A stretch of DNA of 64,000 nucleotides from NCBI RefSeq assembly GCF_910596095.1, contig NC_056554.1, forward strand, positions 6,262,001 to 6,326,000, read 5' to 3'. Each line of letters opens with the position of its first letter. Position 1 is the first letter of the stretch. The notes below the pieces were generated by a model that saw only the letters and a list, made by a program, of their open reading frames with translations, ran no database searches and was not told the DNA's origin. The translations under genes were made by a program, and so were the position numbers. Source of the DNA: Thunnus maccoyii (taxonomy: Eukaryota > Chordata > Actinopteri > Scombriformes > Scombridae). Shown here one piece after another: positions 52,101-64,000 of the stretch.

Positions 52101-53173
52101 ACACTCTGGCACATTCTGACACGGGGAAATGAAAGGCATACAGTTTGCTCATTATAGCATCTGGTTTGTTTTGGTGTTTATTTGTTAACACCACATATGA
52201 ATATCAAACGCCAGATCCACACTCTTCAGACTCGCACTGTAGCAAGTACAGTTAAAAAAAACAAACACTAGATTCACACATAACATTGCTTAGATTGGTA
52301 TATTACATGCAATAATCAATATACTTGCACATATACAGTAGCTGTGGTTTTCAGCATTTTCAACAGTGTATGGCAAATATGACAAACACAGGCAGAGTGT
52401 CAAGAGATCTGCTCAAATATTTAATTCCCCTATAATTAAGGCAACAGTACAGCAGGCCGAGAAGTTCTTGAGCACTGTTGCTCATTCAGCCGAGAAACCT
52501 CAAGATGTTCATTCATTTGCATTTATTTTGCAAATGAAGTCTGAATGCTTGGAGGAATTCTTGACGGCATACTATTTGACAAACCTCAACTGGTCAAACA
52601 CATGCTCTGCTCTATGTGTAGGTAGAATAAAGATACATGCCCTTCTGTTCAAGAGTTAGTCCAAAAACTGACCTTGTATGCCAAATTTGTCAACTTTGCT
52701 CTTGAAAAAGTGGTGGCAAGAACTGGTTGCACAAGGAGAAGGTTGATTTGCCTTCTGTATTACCAAGAATGAAGGTGTTGTATTGGAAACATTATAATGA
52801 AATATTGTCAATGTGTATGTCAAGAATTTACACTGTTTAAACATTATGCAAATGAATAAAGTCCAACATCTCGAGGTTCTTTAGGGTTTGCCAGTCAGAG
52901 CAGTGCACAAACATTCAACCCATCACTATAATTACACTTGTACTGTTTCCTTTTCCAAGACAAAAGTTGACAGAAAACATGTGAGGAGCATGAAGTGTAT
53001 TTCCATCATTCCCCATTTGCATAAGTGCATATACAAGTAAACATTTCAAAATTCTTGGCATGAAGGGCCTATGTTGAGCTACACTCGTATAATACAGTGA
53101 CTTCTTCTTCCCTATTTCTTGAGATGGTACATCAAGAAGATGATGGGTCAAGGAAACAAAATGTCCCAATGTT
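49131..53173. other. Intergenic DNA between the two beta1 receptor genes
   Basis: About 4 kb separating the two head-to-tail genes. It holds a short repeat at about 50,185-50,290 (agacaggaaatggggg-like, ggggaatgacatgcaa), a decayed LINE at 50.7-51.1 kb and a short (TG)n tract near 51,676. The GC-rich frames at 49.1-49.5 kb show no family motif. The 3' UTR of the right-hand gene must lie at its right end. Confidence 0.45.
50680..51060 (-). mobile_element. Strongly decayed LINE reverse-transcriptase fragment
   Basis: The minus-strand translation gives YHFYGNNIHLYFYV followed by HLKLNISKTEVLFL. These are the catalytic H-YADDTQLY block and the HLKLN-SKTE-L block of LINE reverse transcriptases at their normal spacing. 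The catalytic Asp-Asp has become Asn-Asn and stops are present. Edges are uncertain. Confidence 0.55.
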
Positions 53174-54126
53174 TCAGGGGGATTTGAAAGGGTCAGTAGG
53201 TGTGTGGTTGAAGCTGGCATCGGCGAAGATAGCCAAGGTGCCCACAGTTGTGAAGACAACGAAGATCCAGAGGAACATGCGGTCCACCACCATGGCCACG
53301 TACTGCCAGTCCTCTTTCAGCTGGGTGAGGAGGTTGTAAGGTGGATGGGTGGTTGATTGGAGGATAGATGGGAGAGATGGTGAAAAATGGATAGATGGAA
53401 GTGAAGACAAATGAAATGGAATGACAGGAAGGAAGAGAGATGGAGGAGGAACAGGTGGTGGAAAAGGGAGGAAAAGAAGAGACAAAAGGGGCAAAAATGA
53501 GAAACAATTAACAAAGAGACAATTAACAAAACTGCTCTTTAAAAGAAATAAAGCAGTAAGAATGCAAAGAAGACAACACACACAAACTTACAGCCTCATA
53601 GTCCTTCTCAGCCTGCAGAGCTTCGGCGATATACGTGATGGCCTCTATGGCTGACTTGAGCTCATCAGGTAGTGTAATGTAGCTACTGGGTCCATCGATA
53701 AACTTTCTCAGGTCGGTACACATGCCCTCTGGGTGGTACCTGCACAGTTACACACATATGTAAGTGGGAACCAATGAAATAATTGCAGAACAGTATCTAT
53801 GATGCACAACATATTTTGATGTCACAAATAAATCTTGATTTGGAAGAAAAGAAGGAGCAAATGCACACGAAGTGTCAAAACCCAAATTTAACAAATGCAC
53901 AAGCTTGTGGAATGTAGAAACATGAAAGCAGATGTCGGTTGGGACTAATTAAAAGCTGTAAAGTAGAAAAGTGTTTATGAGCCAGGCTGCATGTCTCCTT
54001 TGCTCTCTTCTCTCATTCAGAGAGGAATAAAGAGAAGGTCAGAGGAGCTCCCCGGGCTCTCTCTGCCTGTGTGGTACTACCGCTCTGCATCTGCTGACTG
54101 GGCTGCTCTGGCTGACAAACCCTCAC

Positions 54127-54165
<39 letters not shown>

Positions 54166-57100
54166 GCATGTTTCTGTGTTTACTTGTTGCCCTCAGTTAC
54201 CAACCATCAGTTGCCAGGGGAAGATGGGAGAAGGTTGCTTTCTATCTCTGTCAAGTGATATAATGGAATTTGTTTTCCTTCTTTATTAAAATCACAATAA
54301 AGAAATAAATTGGCACGCCACCAAAAATTGAGGTTGAGTGTGTTTAAGTGTGTTTTCTCTGCTATCTTTTATGCAGGAAAAACTTTGCTGCTGCCGAAGT
54401 ACAGTACAGTGTATTAGAGAGTAGTTTTAATGTTTTGTTGAACTTTATGCCTCTTTTTAACATTGCAGATACATTTTCGTACCGTTTAGTTCCTTCCTCA
54501 TTGCATTCACACATGGGAGCTGCCCATTTAAATTAAAACCCTCTGTTCTTGACCACTGAGCAGCTCCACTGTTGACAACTATTTAGAAAAGTTGAAACAT
54601 TACTCATCGGCTTTTTCTTCTAGGATTTTCCCTGCTGTATTTCTATGCACGGTTGCGCAACATGACCTTGAGCAATGACACATGGATTTCCATTTGCTCA
54701 TTCCAGCAGAGACACAGACCCAGAGCTCTAATACTCCCACATCTTTAAGTAGTGATACAGCACGACTCTCTTGGCAGGACATCACAGCGAAAAATGCTTA
54801 GTTGAGAAATGACATTGCATCTGAAATTAAAGAATAATTCTGGTTTATTACAACGGGGGCTATCAGTTATAATAACACTTGACTCACCAAGCTAAGTGAT
54901 GAGATCTGGGAACAGAGTGACATTGCAAGTCACAAGTCAGACAGGTTGTAAACAAGCCAACCATTTATCCAGATTATCTAGAAAACTTTATTTGGATGTC
55001 AAATCAAAATGAGTGTACCTAAAATATCTGTAATAATAATAATCTCTTTGTACAGAAAAACTGTGTGAGCGCACAAGTACGGCAAGTGCAGGAGGTCAAA
55101 TTTAAAACCAGAAAGCTAATAATGAAATTTTAGGGCATGTTAACTTACAAATGATTCAGAAAGATACAAATAGACAACCACACATGCACACACAATATAC
55201 ATTCAGCTATAAGGTATTGCCTCTTATGTGTGTACTAGCACATACTGCATGAAAATTATATTAAACTATTTTGCACAACATTTTGAGCAGTATCCCCCTT
55301 TAACAAAGTCCTTAAAACTCATCTATTCTTGGTCACTGCCATGACCTCATCCAAAAAAAAACAACTAATATTATCATCTTTGCAGAACAGCTGCAATCTG
55401 CCTTTTCCAAACATCTGTTTCAATATGAAACACCTAAAATATGAAACACCTCTTCCACTTACATTTTTTAGAATCCAAAAAAGGAAAAAAAAAACCCCAG
55501 AGAAGATGAATTGCAGGTCAGGCAGCTTAACACCAGATGGCAGTATGACACTGTATCTTTTAGTGGGAAACATAAACATATTGTAACCTGGAAGTCAGGG
55601 CAGGGTAAAGAACTGCTTGGTATTCAGTGCAGGAATTTGGGAGTTTACAATGCAGTGCTGCCGTCACTGCTGCTCCTTTGAGTGTGGCAGGTGAAGAGGC
55701 TGCGACCTAAGAGAGGTGGAGCCTCATCAGATCGAGAAAGAGAGATAAGAGAGGGAGGGAAAGAGAGAGAGAGAGAGAGAAAGAGAGCGACAGAGACACT
55801 CTTCGGCCTCTTTACCCCTCCTCCCTTTTCCCTCCTTCGTGGCTCAAAGTAGCACTTCATCAGCGAGAAGTAAATGACTATTCAGGAGACTAATTCAACT
55901 AAAACTGGCTGCGTCTGGTGCCAAGACATGCACTAAACCCAATTAAGAAGGTGTGTGTATGTGTGGGCTCAAGAGAGATACTGCTGTCTCATCAAATTGC
56001 TCTAATAGAGTCCCCCTCCCCTTCCTTCGTCACCCGTTCTTTCACCTAGACACTCAGCGTCCCGCTCTAATGTGTCAGAGTCGATTTGTGCGGGTCATTA
56101 TTATTTTAGCAACGATTCTCTGCCGCCTCCAGTCTCTCCCTGTAGGCATATTTCACTTCTCAGAGGAGGTGAAGGATGGAAAGGGAGGGACTGCTACAGA
56201 CTATGAGGAAGATTTTCGTTGTAGAATACTCAGTGGCTGACGTACAGGACATACAGTTCTACGTAAATTGACCCAAGCAAGGTCAACTACTTCTTGTGTA
56301 CAAAGAATGGAGACTAGTGTTAGACTGATAGAACAGTTTGTCACCATGTTGTGTGCCAACACTGGCCCAAATCCAGCTCCTTACTTAACAGCTTCAGGGG
56401 CAGCGCTCTGTAAAACTTTTGATGAAACTCATCAGTCTGCGTTTCACTGGAGGTGTTTGAGTTCTAAGGTCTAAATGCCTTTTTAGAGGCAGCACGACCT
56501 TAACAAAAATAGCTTTGTTTTATACTTTTTTACATGATAAGTTTTAAATACTGAATATTGGCTCAAAACTCAGCGTAGTACAATTTCAAAGTCGAAGGTC
56601 AGAAAGTAAAGAGCTAACATCTGAACTCATATTTCTCAAACAACCTGGCAATGTAGGAATGAGGATAAGATTTGACAGCCTAAATTTTGGCAGTGAGTGC
56701 AGCATTTACTGCAAGCTTATAAAAAACGACATTGTGATATTTACACAGAGGACACCTAATATGTGACAATGACTTTTAAGAAAATGTCTAACTAAACTAA
56801 AAACTAAAAATTCACTCTCTCAATAACAGCTACTGTGTTGCTGTAGGTTTTAATAACATAATGTGAGATAAATACTGTGGGAGAACAGAAACTGCTGGCC
56901 AGATGGTTTTATCTATACAGAAAGTCTTGAAAGTCTATGAATACTAAAAACACAGGACAAGACACATAAACTATTGACTTTAATGACATAGCACTATCTA
57001 ACACATTTTGCCAACTTTAGTAGTAGTTTTTAGTAGTATTACTGCTACTGCAAAAAGTTACATGTTTTAGTCAGATATGGATAATGTATCACAAGTGGAT

Positions 57101-60100
57101 ATGGGACTGAAATCAAAGCTTTTATGTGTAGTGCTCTTGTGTAATACATCTTTTACAAAAAAAGAAAACAAATGGTTCCACACATTTAGAGGAACTTTGT
57201 ACAAATATTGACACACCTTAGATCTTATATATTACTCATATAAAGGCAGTTTCTGTGGTAATATTTGGAAAATACATATCTTTGCGTGACATTTTGCAAC
57301 AACAGGGTTTAATTTAGGCCATAACCTCAATAATGTACCCATCTGAATCAAGAATACCATGATACATCACAGTTCACAATAACTTACACTAACTAAACAT
57401 AATTGATATTTCAATGATGGGAATACAAATGTCACATTTAAGAAAATGTCAAATATGTTTTTAATATAGGTCTTAGTGAAGCAAAGCTGTTAGCATAACT
57501 AACTGAAGAGTTAATATGGAGTTGAGTAAAGAACACTGTCATTCAACACACTTACTCACATTAATAAAGTCACATACATTCTGACCAAAATATGTACCCA
57601 AGTACAATGGACACATGCACAGGCTCAAATATGTACACCTACAGTACAGTAGGACCCTTGACCCCAGAGCAGGCCTGACCTCACCTGTTAGGCTTGGGGA
57701 ACAAGAAGGAGCAATCAGGCTTTCGGATGAAGTATTCATCAGAAACTTTGCTGATGGCGCACACATTTTTCACCCGACGGGGCAGGGTTTCTAGGGACAG
57801 GGGGGTCTCCACCTTCGGCCGCAGCATGCCCAGGTAAGGAGGCAGCATGTGGATGAAGATCTAGGAGGACAGAAAGAGGTGAAGAGCAGCAAAGTCAATT
57901 TTTCTTTGCTCTTCTGGTGCTTCTCATTTGGCTTGAATGCAGAATTGAGCTGTTGTGAGTTTAAAAATGGAAATAAAATGTCAAAATACACAAAGATTTG
58001 TTCGACTCCAAACCACATTATGAAACAGAGGGTTATTTAACTGTGCTTTCCACTTTCAATCGATAGCTGGTTGGCTCTCCCGGACCTCCCAAATCCATCG
58101 TCTTTCCTCGTATTAAAAATCCATTTGTTTGGATTCTTGTTTCATGATTTATGGTTCAGCTGAAATGTACTTGCCCTGTATTTGCCTATTAAGGGTGAGA
58201 AATGACTCAAAATGCTGAATTTAGCAGTGAGATAACCTTTGAGAACAGTTGCTGCTGAATGATGTGGGTGGGGAAACCAAATGGGTAATGCTCGCCAATT
58301 CCTCAACGTCTACTCTCAAGGTGTCCTTGAGCATGGCACGTAATCTCTGGGCGCTTCAGCGGAGCTTCTCAGTAAAGGACTAGAATTGTAGTAGGAAAAT
58401 GATAAAAATAGACAATGTTGGATAAAACACAAGGAAAGTCAAGTAACTACTCCCTTCATATTACTCCCTGTTACTGTTCTTTGGCTTTAAGAGATGAGGC
58501 TGCCTTTCAAAAGAATACCAGAGGACTCTGACATGAAAATAAAACAGCAAATCACCGGACTAAATGTTAGTCTTGATCAATATCATAAATGCTGTTTGCC
58601 TCTGTGAATGGCTCTTTTATCTGCAGTTTGAAGTGCTTTTGAAATAAGTCTTGGCTTGCCTGCATGTATTGACAGATTGATGTCAATAATAGCTCACTGG
58701 CAGGGAACATACTGTACTGTAGCTGCAATAGTGAGAGTAATGTGAGGTGAATGAGCTTGACTTGAATTCATTCAGAAGCAAGTATGTCCATGTTATTATA
58801 TGACCACCTCTGACCTTGCTTTCCCTGCTCCCTTGTTTCCAAGTCTGCTACAACACCTGTCACATTTCCCGTAGACTGTCATCTCTGTGTGGAACTGCAG
58901 ACTAGTGAGTCACACACAGTCACATGATCACAGCCATAAGAAAATCAAGCTGCAGGACATTGTAGATGCTTTTTTCTGAAAATTTTTATATATTATTTCA
59001 AAGGCTGATTCCAGTATATTTAAGACTCCAGTAGAGTTTGACCGACTTATGGCCAACAATAAATGAATAAGGATTCTGAATTTTCCTTCATAAATTGTAT
59101 CATTGGCATTATGAGGAAGGGTTTGAAACAGCATTTAGCCCTTCATGTTTGGAAAAAATGACAAACATAATTCAATGTTTAACTGAATAAATCAAAAAGA
59201 AGATTTCTTTTTGGACTTTTGAGACTTGTACTTATAACCTCAGTATTTCTAAATCCAAAGCCAGATGAGCCCATCTGACTGACATTAATAAATGTTTAGC
59301 CAAACTACTTTCCAGGACACCTCACCCTTGGCTCAGCTCTGGATTATTCCATTTGTGACACCTGTTCAAATATGAGCTGATTAAGGAAATACTGAATAAT
59401 TTAATTAAACAGACAATTTTCTTCAGTTCATGTATGTTAATGACACAAAATGAGCTTTTAGGATAAAAGCAAGGCGATTAGCACTGTGTCCTACATTTCA
59501 AGCCTTTGCTGGTTTTAACATACACTTGCATTTTTCTCACTGACATGCAACACCTGTTAGATTTCCCACAGCTTGGCGTATCCCCCAGTGAATATAAGAG
59601 AGGAAACTGCACAGCAGAGAGCTCCACTTCAGCTACAAAGACCTTATTCTACAACCATGACTGATATAACTCAGCTAGTGTTGCTGCTCTGTCTTTGTGG
59701 GACTTTAGCCGACCAGACCTTCACACAAAATGACATCACAGCACCAGAGAGCATCCAGAGCGACATAATGGCTGAGCTGAAGGAGCTGAGAGACATGGTG
59801 ATGGAGCAGAAGGAGGAACTGAAAGCCACCAAGGCTGCGCTTGACACCCAGAGGACCCTGATGGGAGACCTGAGGAGAGACAACTCAGCCCTGCGTGCCT
59901 CACAACACGCCACTGCCACCCAAGTTGACCGACTGGAGAAAGAAAATGGGATGCTGATGGCAACCATCAAGACAAGAAAGGAAGACAAAGCACCAGAGAT
60001 GACGTCTATGCAGAGACTGAAAACCGTTCCAAAAGTAGCTTTCTCTGTTGCTTTAGACCTCCCTGGTGGGGATACATATGGACCATTTGACACACTTACA

Positions 60101-63100
60101 AAAGTAATTTTCAGATGGGTCTATATCAACATTGGCAACGCCTACAATCCAGTTACAGGCAGCTTCACTGCACCTATGAGAGGAGTTTATTATTTTAGGT
60201 TTAGCGGCATAGATGACCGAGCTTATAAGTGGATGGGTGTTTTCTTGTATAAGAATGATAGATCTGTAAAGTACAAACAATTGGAAAATGGGGAGGGTCA
60301 TTTAAATTTGTCCTTTACAGTGATTCTACAGCTGGAGAGGGGAGATGTTACTGATATCCGTATATTTCCTGATACTAGATTTGCCCCCTCAGCGTCGGGT
60401 GATATCAACCTCTCTGGCTTTCTGCTCTTCCCTCTGTAAGGGCTTTGAGGTAAAGCAGCAATGTTTCAGATATATGTAAGATATATTACAGCAATATTAA
60501 TGCACACTTTTTGTACCAGACTTTTAAAAAAAAATCAAATGCTGTTTATCTCAAATTGCAGGACTTTTTTTGCTGTGTATAACAGTTCTGCTGATTGGCT
60601 AGGATGTGTGGATTAATTTGAAGAATGGCTGGGCTGAACGCCCAGCTTGAGAAGGCTGCCATTAAAGCATAATAATTGCAATAAAATATTGAAAGAAGAA
60701 TATTGCCCTCATTTTCTGGAATATAGTTATTGTAGTCATTTGTCAGTGTTTGTCAGTGTTTGTCAGTGTCAGTGATTTATATTTTCTCAGAATGAGATGT
60801 TATTTGGTTTTGGTGACTCATCACAGACATTCCATAAAGTGCTGTGCTGCAAACGGTATACATTAAAGTCAACTCTCATTAAACTGATCTTTTTCTTGTT
60901 GATCTTGTTTTTTGGGCTTTCAAAATTGTATAAATGATATGCTACAGTTTCACATTTACTTTTCTAATATTATGTCCAAAGTAATAAAAAATACATACAA
61001 TCACTAAACCATCTATGAAAAAATCTAATGCTGTATTAATTTATTTGTTTTTCCCTCTTGGGGGCGGCAGGATAAGCTATAAACACAACATCAACATATT
61101 ATCACTATGTTACTATATCATGGTGAATGTGTTAGCATTTACCCATCCAACATTTTAATTAATTTGAAATAATAAATTAATAAGTAGGCTGTAAAACCAA
61201 AAAAATGAGTGATACTCAGCAGAGCTAACTGGGCTGTGGCTGCTGAACTGCCTGTCCTCTGTGACCTTTTTCACATTGTGTGGACCCCAAGAAGATTGGC
61301 AACTGCAACAGCAGAAGCTAATCCAATACAATAAACATTACATAGTATTTTGCACTTATTTGATACATTGTTGTTATAAAACATTGAATAGTGCAGCTTT
61401 TATCAACACAGTATCAACAGGAGTCATTGGCAAATGAATTGAAGTAAAAGAAAATCTGTTAACACGTGCTTTAGACCTGCTCATAACTAAAAGTCAGAGC
61501 TAGAACAAATTTGATTAATATATGAAGAGAGCCTATGATGTTTGTTTTCTCCATCAATCCAGCACCAGTTCCTTCCATTAAACCAACCAAATGACCTTTT
61601 GATGGTTATCAGTGAGCCTTTTTAAGGTGGATGTACCCTGAAAGGATAGCATAACACAGGCTTGTAATTAGTTTCACATAATGTATAGTGAGGGCAACAG
61701 CCACTGATGGAGGTTAATGGTATAACATGACATTCAGGGTGTTAAGGACTGTGTCGATGTAATTCACTAGACTGCCTGAACCCAAACGACTGCTGCTGCA
61801 ATTTCCAAATTAACACAAAAAATTATGTTAACAAAGTAATTATTTCACGGCTACAATTCACTACATTGAGGGAATGAGATGTTGCTTACTTACAAAATAA
61901 ATGTGCTTCAGTTTTAATTAATTTTAGACTTACATACATTAGTAGGTTAGTTTGTGTGTGAATAAGTTCATTAAAAAATTCACTCAAATTTCTCAATGTA
62001 AACCTTACCTGGGGCTGCCACGTCACATCCATGGCCAAGAAGGCACAACAGCACCTCTATTTCCTGTGACGCCTAAAGAGAGCAAGCCGCCCCCACCCCA
62101 TCCTCACCACCTTCTACCAAAGCACTATTGAGAGCGTGTTTACAAGCTGCATCTCCACATGGTTTGGGTGATGCTCTACTGCTGACCGCACAACAATGGA
62201 GAGGGTCTTAATAACTGCTGAGTGTATCTTTTTGCAGCCCCTCTCCCTGCCATCCGGGACACTTTCCATAAGAGCTGCATCCACAGAGCCAGCAGCATTG
62301 TACTGGACAGTTCACACCCCTCCCACAACCTCTACATCCACCACCCCTCCAACAAGAGGTTCTCTAGTCTGAAAGTCAGAACTTCCTGCATGAGAAACAG
62401 CAGTTTCCCACAGACTGTGAGACTTGTCAACACCCTGCTACCCCCCAGAGGCCAACAGACACTTTTAGAGAGACTCTCTGCCCCACATATAACTACCCCA
62501 TGCCCCTAATCCCCCCCTACCATACTCACACACATAAAATCCAACTGCACTAACTCAACAAAGATGTATAGTCAATTACTGTCAATGAGTCAATCACCTG
62601 ATCCTATTGCACTATTCTGTCTATTCTGTATTTCTGAATTGTGGAACAATAACCAGATTTATTTATGTATATCTTTTGCACAATCCATGTTCTTGAGACT
62701 CTCTTGAGATTCTTTAATTCTCTATTATCTTTTTTTCTATTTTGTCTTATTTAAACCTTACATTTAATTCTTCTAAAGTTACGCAATTTCATTTCTTCAT
62801 AGGCAGCATTTGATACTGTAAAGTATAAATGTAACTGTGGTGAGATGACAATAAAGGTCCTTGAATCCTTGAATGAGTTCATTAACAGGTGCCTACAAGG
62901 TTTTGCAGCAGCAATTTCAAAGTGATTTCACTCATTTGCCATGGACGGAGAATCGAGGGTTGTACTGAAAATCTATGACACAAATCTCTGAATCTTATGT
63001 TACCCCCTTATTAATATATGGCATGATTACATTTTGACATCTACAGTATTTGCAAATTTTAACTCATGAATGTTTTAGGTCACAAGCAGACATACAGATG

Positions 63101-63517
63101 TAAAATTCCACTTTGCTTGTTTTAAGAGCCAGAGAGCTTATGAAGTTGAAAGAAAATCACATAAAAGAAACATTATTAATCCATCTGTAAAGTTTGAATA
63201 TTAAAATCAGTCTGCAACCAGGGTATGCACACGTACAACCATAGCATATAACATGATATTTTGCACTTTGGCCCAGAGAGGCACTGCGCTCACCTTGCGG
63301 ACCCACATGGGCATCTGGTGGGTGTTTGGGGAGCGGTGGTGCAGGTTAAGCACGACCACGCTGAGGATGACAGAGAAGGTGACCAGGATCATGGTGAACA
63401 TGATGTAATTGACGATGATAGGAACACCCAGTGAGGTCTCAGGGATTTTGTCAGCCAGCAGCAGCAAGAACACAGTGAGGGTGAGCAAAACGTTGATGGA
63501 TAGACCCATCTTCTCTC
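53174..63517 (-). CDS. chrnb1: Muscle nicotinic acetylcholine receptor beta1 subunit, last four exons (5' part beyond right edge)
   Basis: Exons on the minus strand are 63517-63294 (224 nt), 57860-57685 (176 nt), 53739-53592 (148 nt) and 53320-53174 (stop). They correspond to exons 8-11 of the neighbour, with the same phases and an identical size for exon 8. Exon 8 holds M2 ([19 protein letters not shown], canonical 9' leucine), then [11 protein letters not shown] and M3. The loop contains SDEYFIRKP and FLFPKPNR followed by LRKFIDGP, nearly as in human CHRNB1; the tyrosine of DEYF is a known phosphorylation site in beta1 involved in receptor anchoring. M4 is [20 protein letters not shown]; the C-terminus is PTDPFKSP. 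Exons 1-7, with the signal peptide and ligand domain, are expected right of 64,000. I take this as the true beta1 orthologue and the left gene as its paralogue. Confidence 0.92.
53740..57684 (-). other. Intron between chrnb1 exons 9 and 10
   Basis: No nested gene was recognised. It holds a pure (TG)n tract at 54,131-54,163 and a (GA)n tract at about 55,760-55,790. The short frame at 55,953-56,240 has no family motif. Confidence 0.45.
57861..59589. other. Right intron of chrnb1, portion before the nested gene
   Basis: Receptor intron 8 sequence upstream of the nested C1q gene. I see no exon in it; enhancers of the nested gene could lie here. Confidence 0.4.
59590..59600 (+). promoter_or_regulatory. 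TATA box of the nested C1q-domain gene
   Basis: The sequence gaatataagag lies about 66 bp upstream of the ATG at 59657, allowing a start near 59,620 and a leader of about 35 nt. It lies downstream of the in-frame ATG at 59573, which therefore should not be in the mRNA; this decides the start. Confidence 0.6.
59657..60439 (+). CDS. Secreted coiled-coil C1q-domain protein, intronless, 260 aa
   Basis: A single open frame runs from ATG 59657 (acaaccATGa) to TAA. Residues 1-19 are a signal peptide ([16 protein letters not shown]). Residues about 35-110 form a heptad-rich coiled coil ([19 protein letters not shown] ... [12 protein letters not shown]). Residues about 128-260 are a C1q/TNF-like domain starting VAFSVALDL, with [26 protein letters not shown] and ending LSGFLLFPL. 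There is no collagen repeat, so it resembles the cerebellin/C1q-like group that trimerises through the globular head; teleosts have many such genes, some linked to innate defence. It sits on the opposite strand inside the chrnb1 intron between exons 8 and 9. Having its own TATA box and an AATAAA downstream suggests an independently transcribed gene. The lack of introns could mean retroposition or simply the compact form common in this family. Confidence 0.88.
   Translation: MTDITQLVLLLCLCGTLADQTFTQNDITAPESIQSDIMAELKELRDMVMEQKEELKATKAALDTQRTLMGDLRRDNSALRASQHATATQVDRLEKENGMLMATIKTRKEDKAPEMTSMQRLKTVPKVAFSVALDLPGGDTYGPFDTLTKVIFRWVYINIGNAYNPVTGSFTAPMRGVYYFRFSGIDDRAYKWMGVFLYKNDRSVKYKQLENGEGHLNLSFTVILQLERGDVTDIRIFPDTRFAPSASGDINLSGFLLFPL
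60680..60685 (+). terminator. Polyadenylation signal of the C1q-domain gene
   Basis: AATAAA in attgcaataaaatattg, 241 nt past the stop codon. It implies a short 3' UTR. Confidence 0.55.
60686..61999. other. chrnb1 intron sequence, no feature seen
   Basis: AT-rich unique sequence apart from a small ttgtcagtg triplication near 60,741-60,770 (just inside the left part). No exon was recognised. Confidence 0.4.
62000..62876 (+). mobile_element. LINE 3' fragment (end of reverse-transcriptase ORF and 3' UTR)
   Basis: Frames across 62,010-62,510 read [90 protein letters not shown] and [12 protein letters not shown], the typical C-terminal region of fish LINE reverse-transcriptase ORFs, broken by a frameshift. 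The 3' UTR ends in ataaaggtccttgaatcctt gaatg, a short direct repeat as seen at L2/CR1-type 3' ends. 5'-truncated; lies in the chrnb1 intron, antisense to it. Confidence 0.8.
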
Positions 63518-64000
63518 CTGATAGAGAAACATATTGAATGTTACAATAACCACATCCCACTTAGCTGCTGTCGCTATGCTTGCTAAGCTTTCGCATGGCA
63601 CACAATGCAGTTTTTCAATAATAACAATAACTGTAACAATGGGACCTTGATTTTACATGCACACTGTGAAGAAGCATTGTTCTTGTATTGCAGTATACTG
63701 TACAGTATATACGTATATATATATTCTAACATAACCCTCTTTGGCTGTTAAGCATAAATACTTGGACATTCAAGATAGATCAGAGGTTAGATTTATGCTT
63801 TATTGTTTGCATGTTCAAACAGTGTATTTCAATTTTAATGTTACAAGAGAAAAGACTTTTAGGATGAAAATGAGCCACTGTTTTTGGTGAACGTAGCTCT
63901 GTCTAGGATAACGAGCTTGGCTGGGGTTGCTGGACCGTACACTTCCCCAAATCCAAGCAGGACAGAGCCGCTAACGCTATCCTAAACTCGGATATAGTAG
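63518..64000 (-). other. Intron 7 of chrnb1, leading out of the window
   Basis: No exon is present; the next receptor exon (M1 region) is expected further right. Contains a short TA-rich run at about 63,700-63,725. Confidence 0.5.

Noticed and set aside
59573-59656. 28-residue N-terminal extension of the C1q-domain protein
   Set aside because: The upstream ATG precedes the TATA box and would bury the signal peptide.
59671-60093. 140-codon frame opposite the C1q-domain gene
   Set aside because: Antisense shadow of the coiled-coil coding region; no start context or motif.

Overview
The window is vertebrate nuclear DNA, most likely from a percomorph-type teleost. It is AT-rich and intron-rich, with GT/AG introns, many microsatellites, several inverted-repeat element families familiar from spiny-rayed fish, and fragments of LINE retrotransposons. 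No bacterial or organellar features are present. The species cannot be named from the sequence.

Layout: positions 1-7,900 hold two tandem minus-strand PLAC8/onzin-family genes; the first runs off the left edge and the second is complete with three coding exons. A perfect 575-bp tandem duplication lies at 9.7-10.9 kb. A four-exon minus-strand gene for a 97-residue secreted cysteine-rich protein that I do not recognise lies at 11.3-12.3 kb. A plus-strand two-coding-exon gene for an 87-residue proline/glycine-rich protein of unknown function lies at 14.9-16.9 kb. A complete claudin-7 gene occupies 20.7-24.8 kb (minus, four exons, 213 aa). A repeat-rich gene-poor stretch follows (24.8-33 kb). A complete 11-exon muscle nicotinic acetylcholine receptor beta1-like subunit gene (495 aa) occupies 33.2-48.9 kb on the minus strand. 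A second beta1 subunit gene lies head-to-tail upstream of it; its last four exons are at 53.2-63.5 kb and its first seven lie beyond the right edge. An intronless secreted coiled-coil/C1q-domain gene sits on the plus strand inside the large intron of this second receptor gene.

The two receptor genes share exon boundaries and phases where both are visible. The one whose loop best matches human CHRNB1 is the right-hand one (called chrnb1); the complete one is a diverged paralogue (called chrnb1-like). CLDN7 and CHRNB1 are also neighbours in human 17p13.1, so the block is probably conserved synteny. The most interesting points are the altered pore-lining residues of the complete beta1-like subunit, including isoleucine at the 9' gate position; simple repeats abutting several of its splice sites; and the unrecognised secreted gene. 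Gene models were assembled by eye from splice signals, reading-frame phase and protein similarity; exon edges are exact where stated, while promoters and UTRs are inferred.
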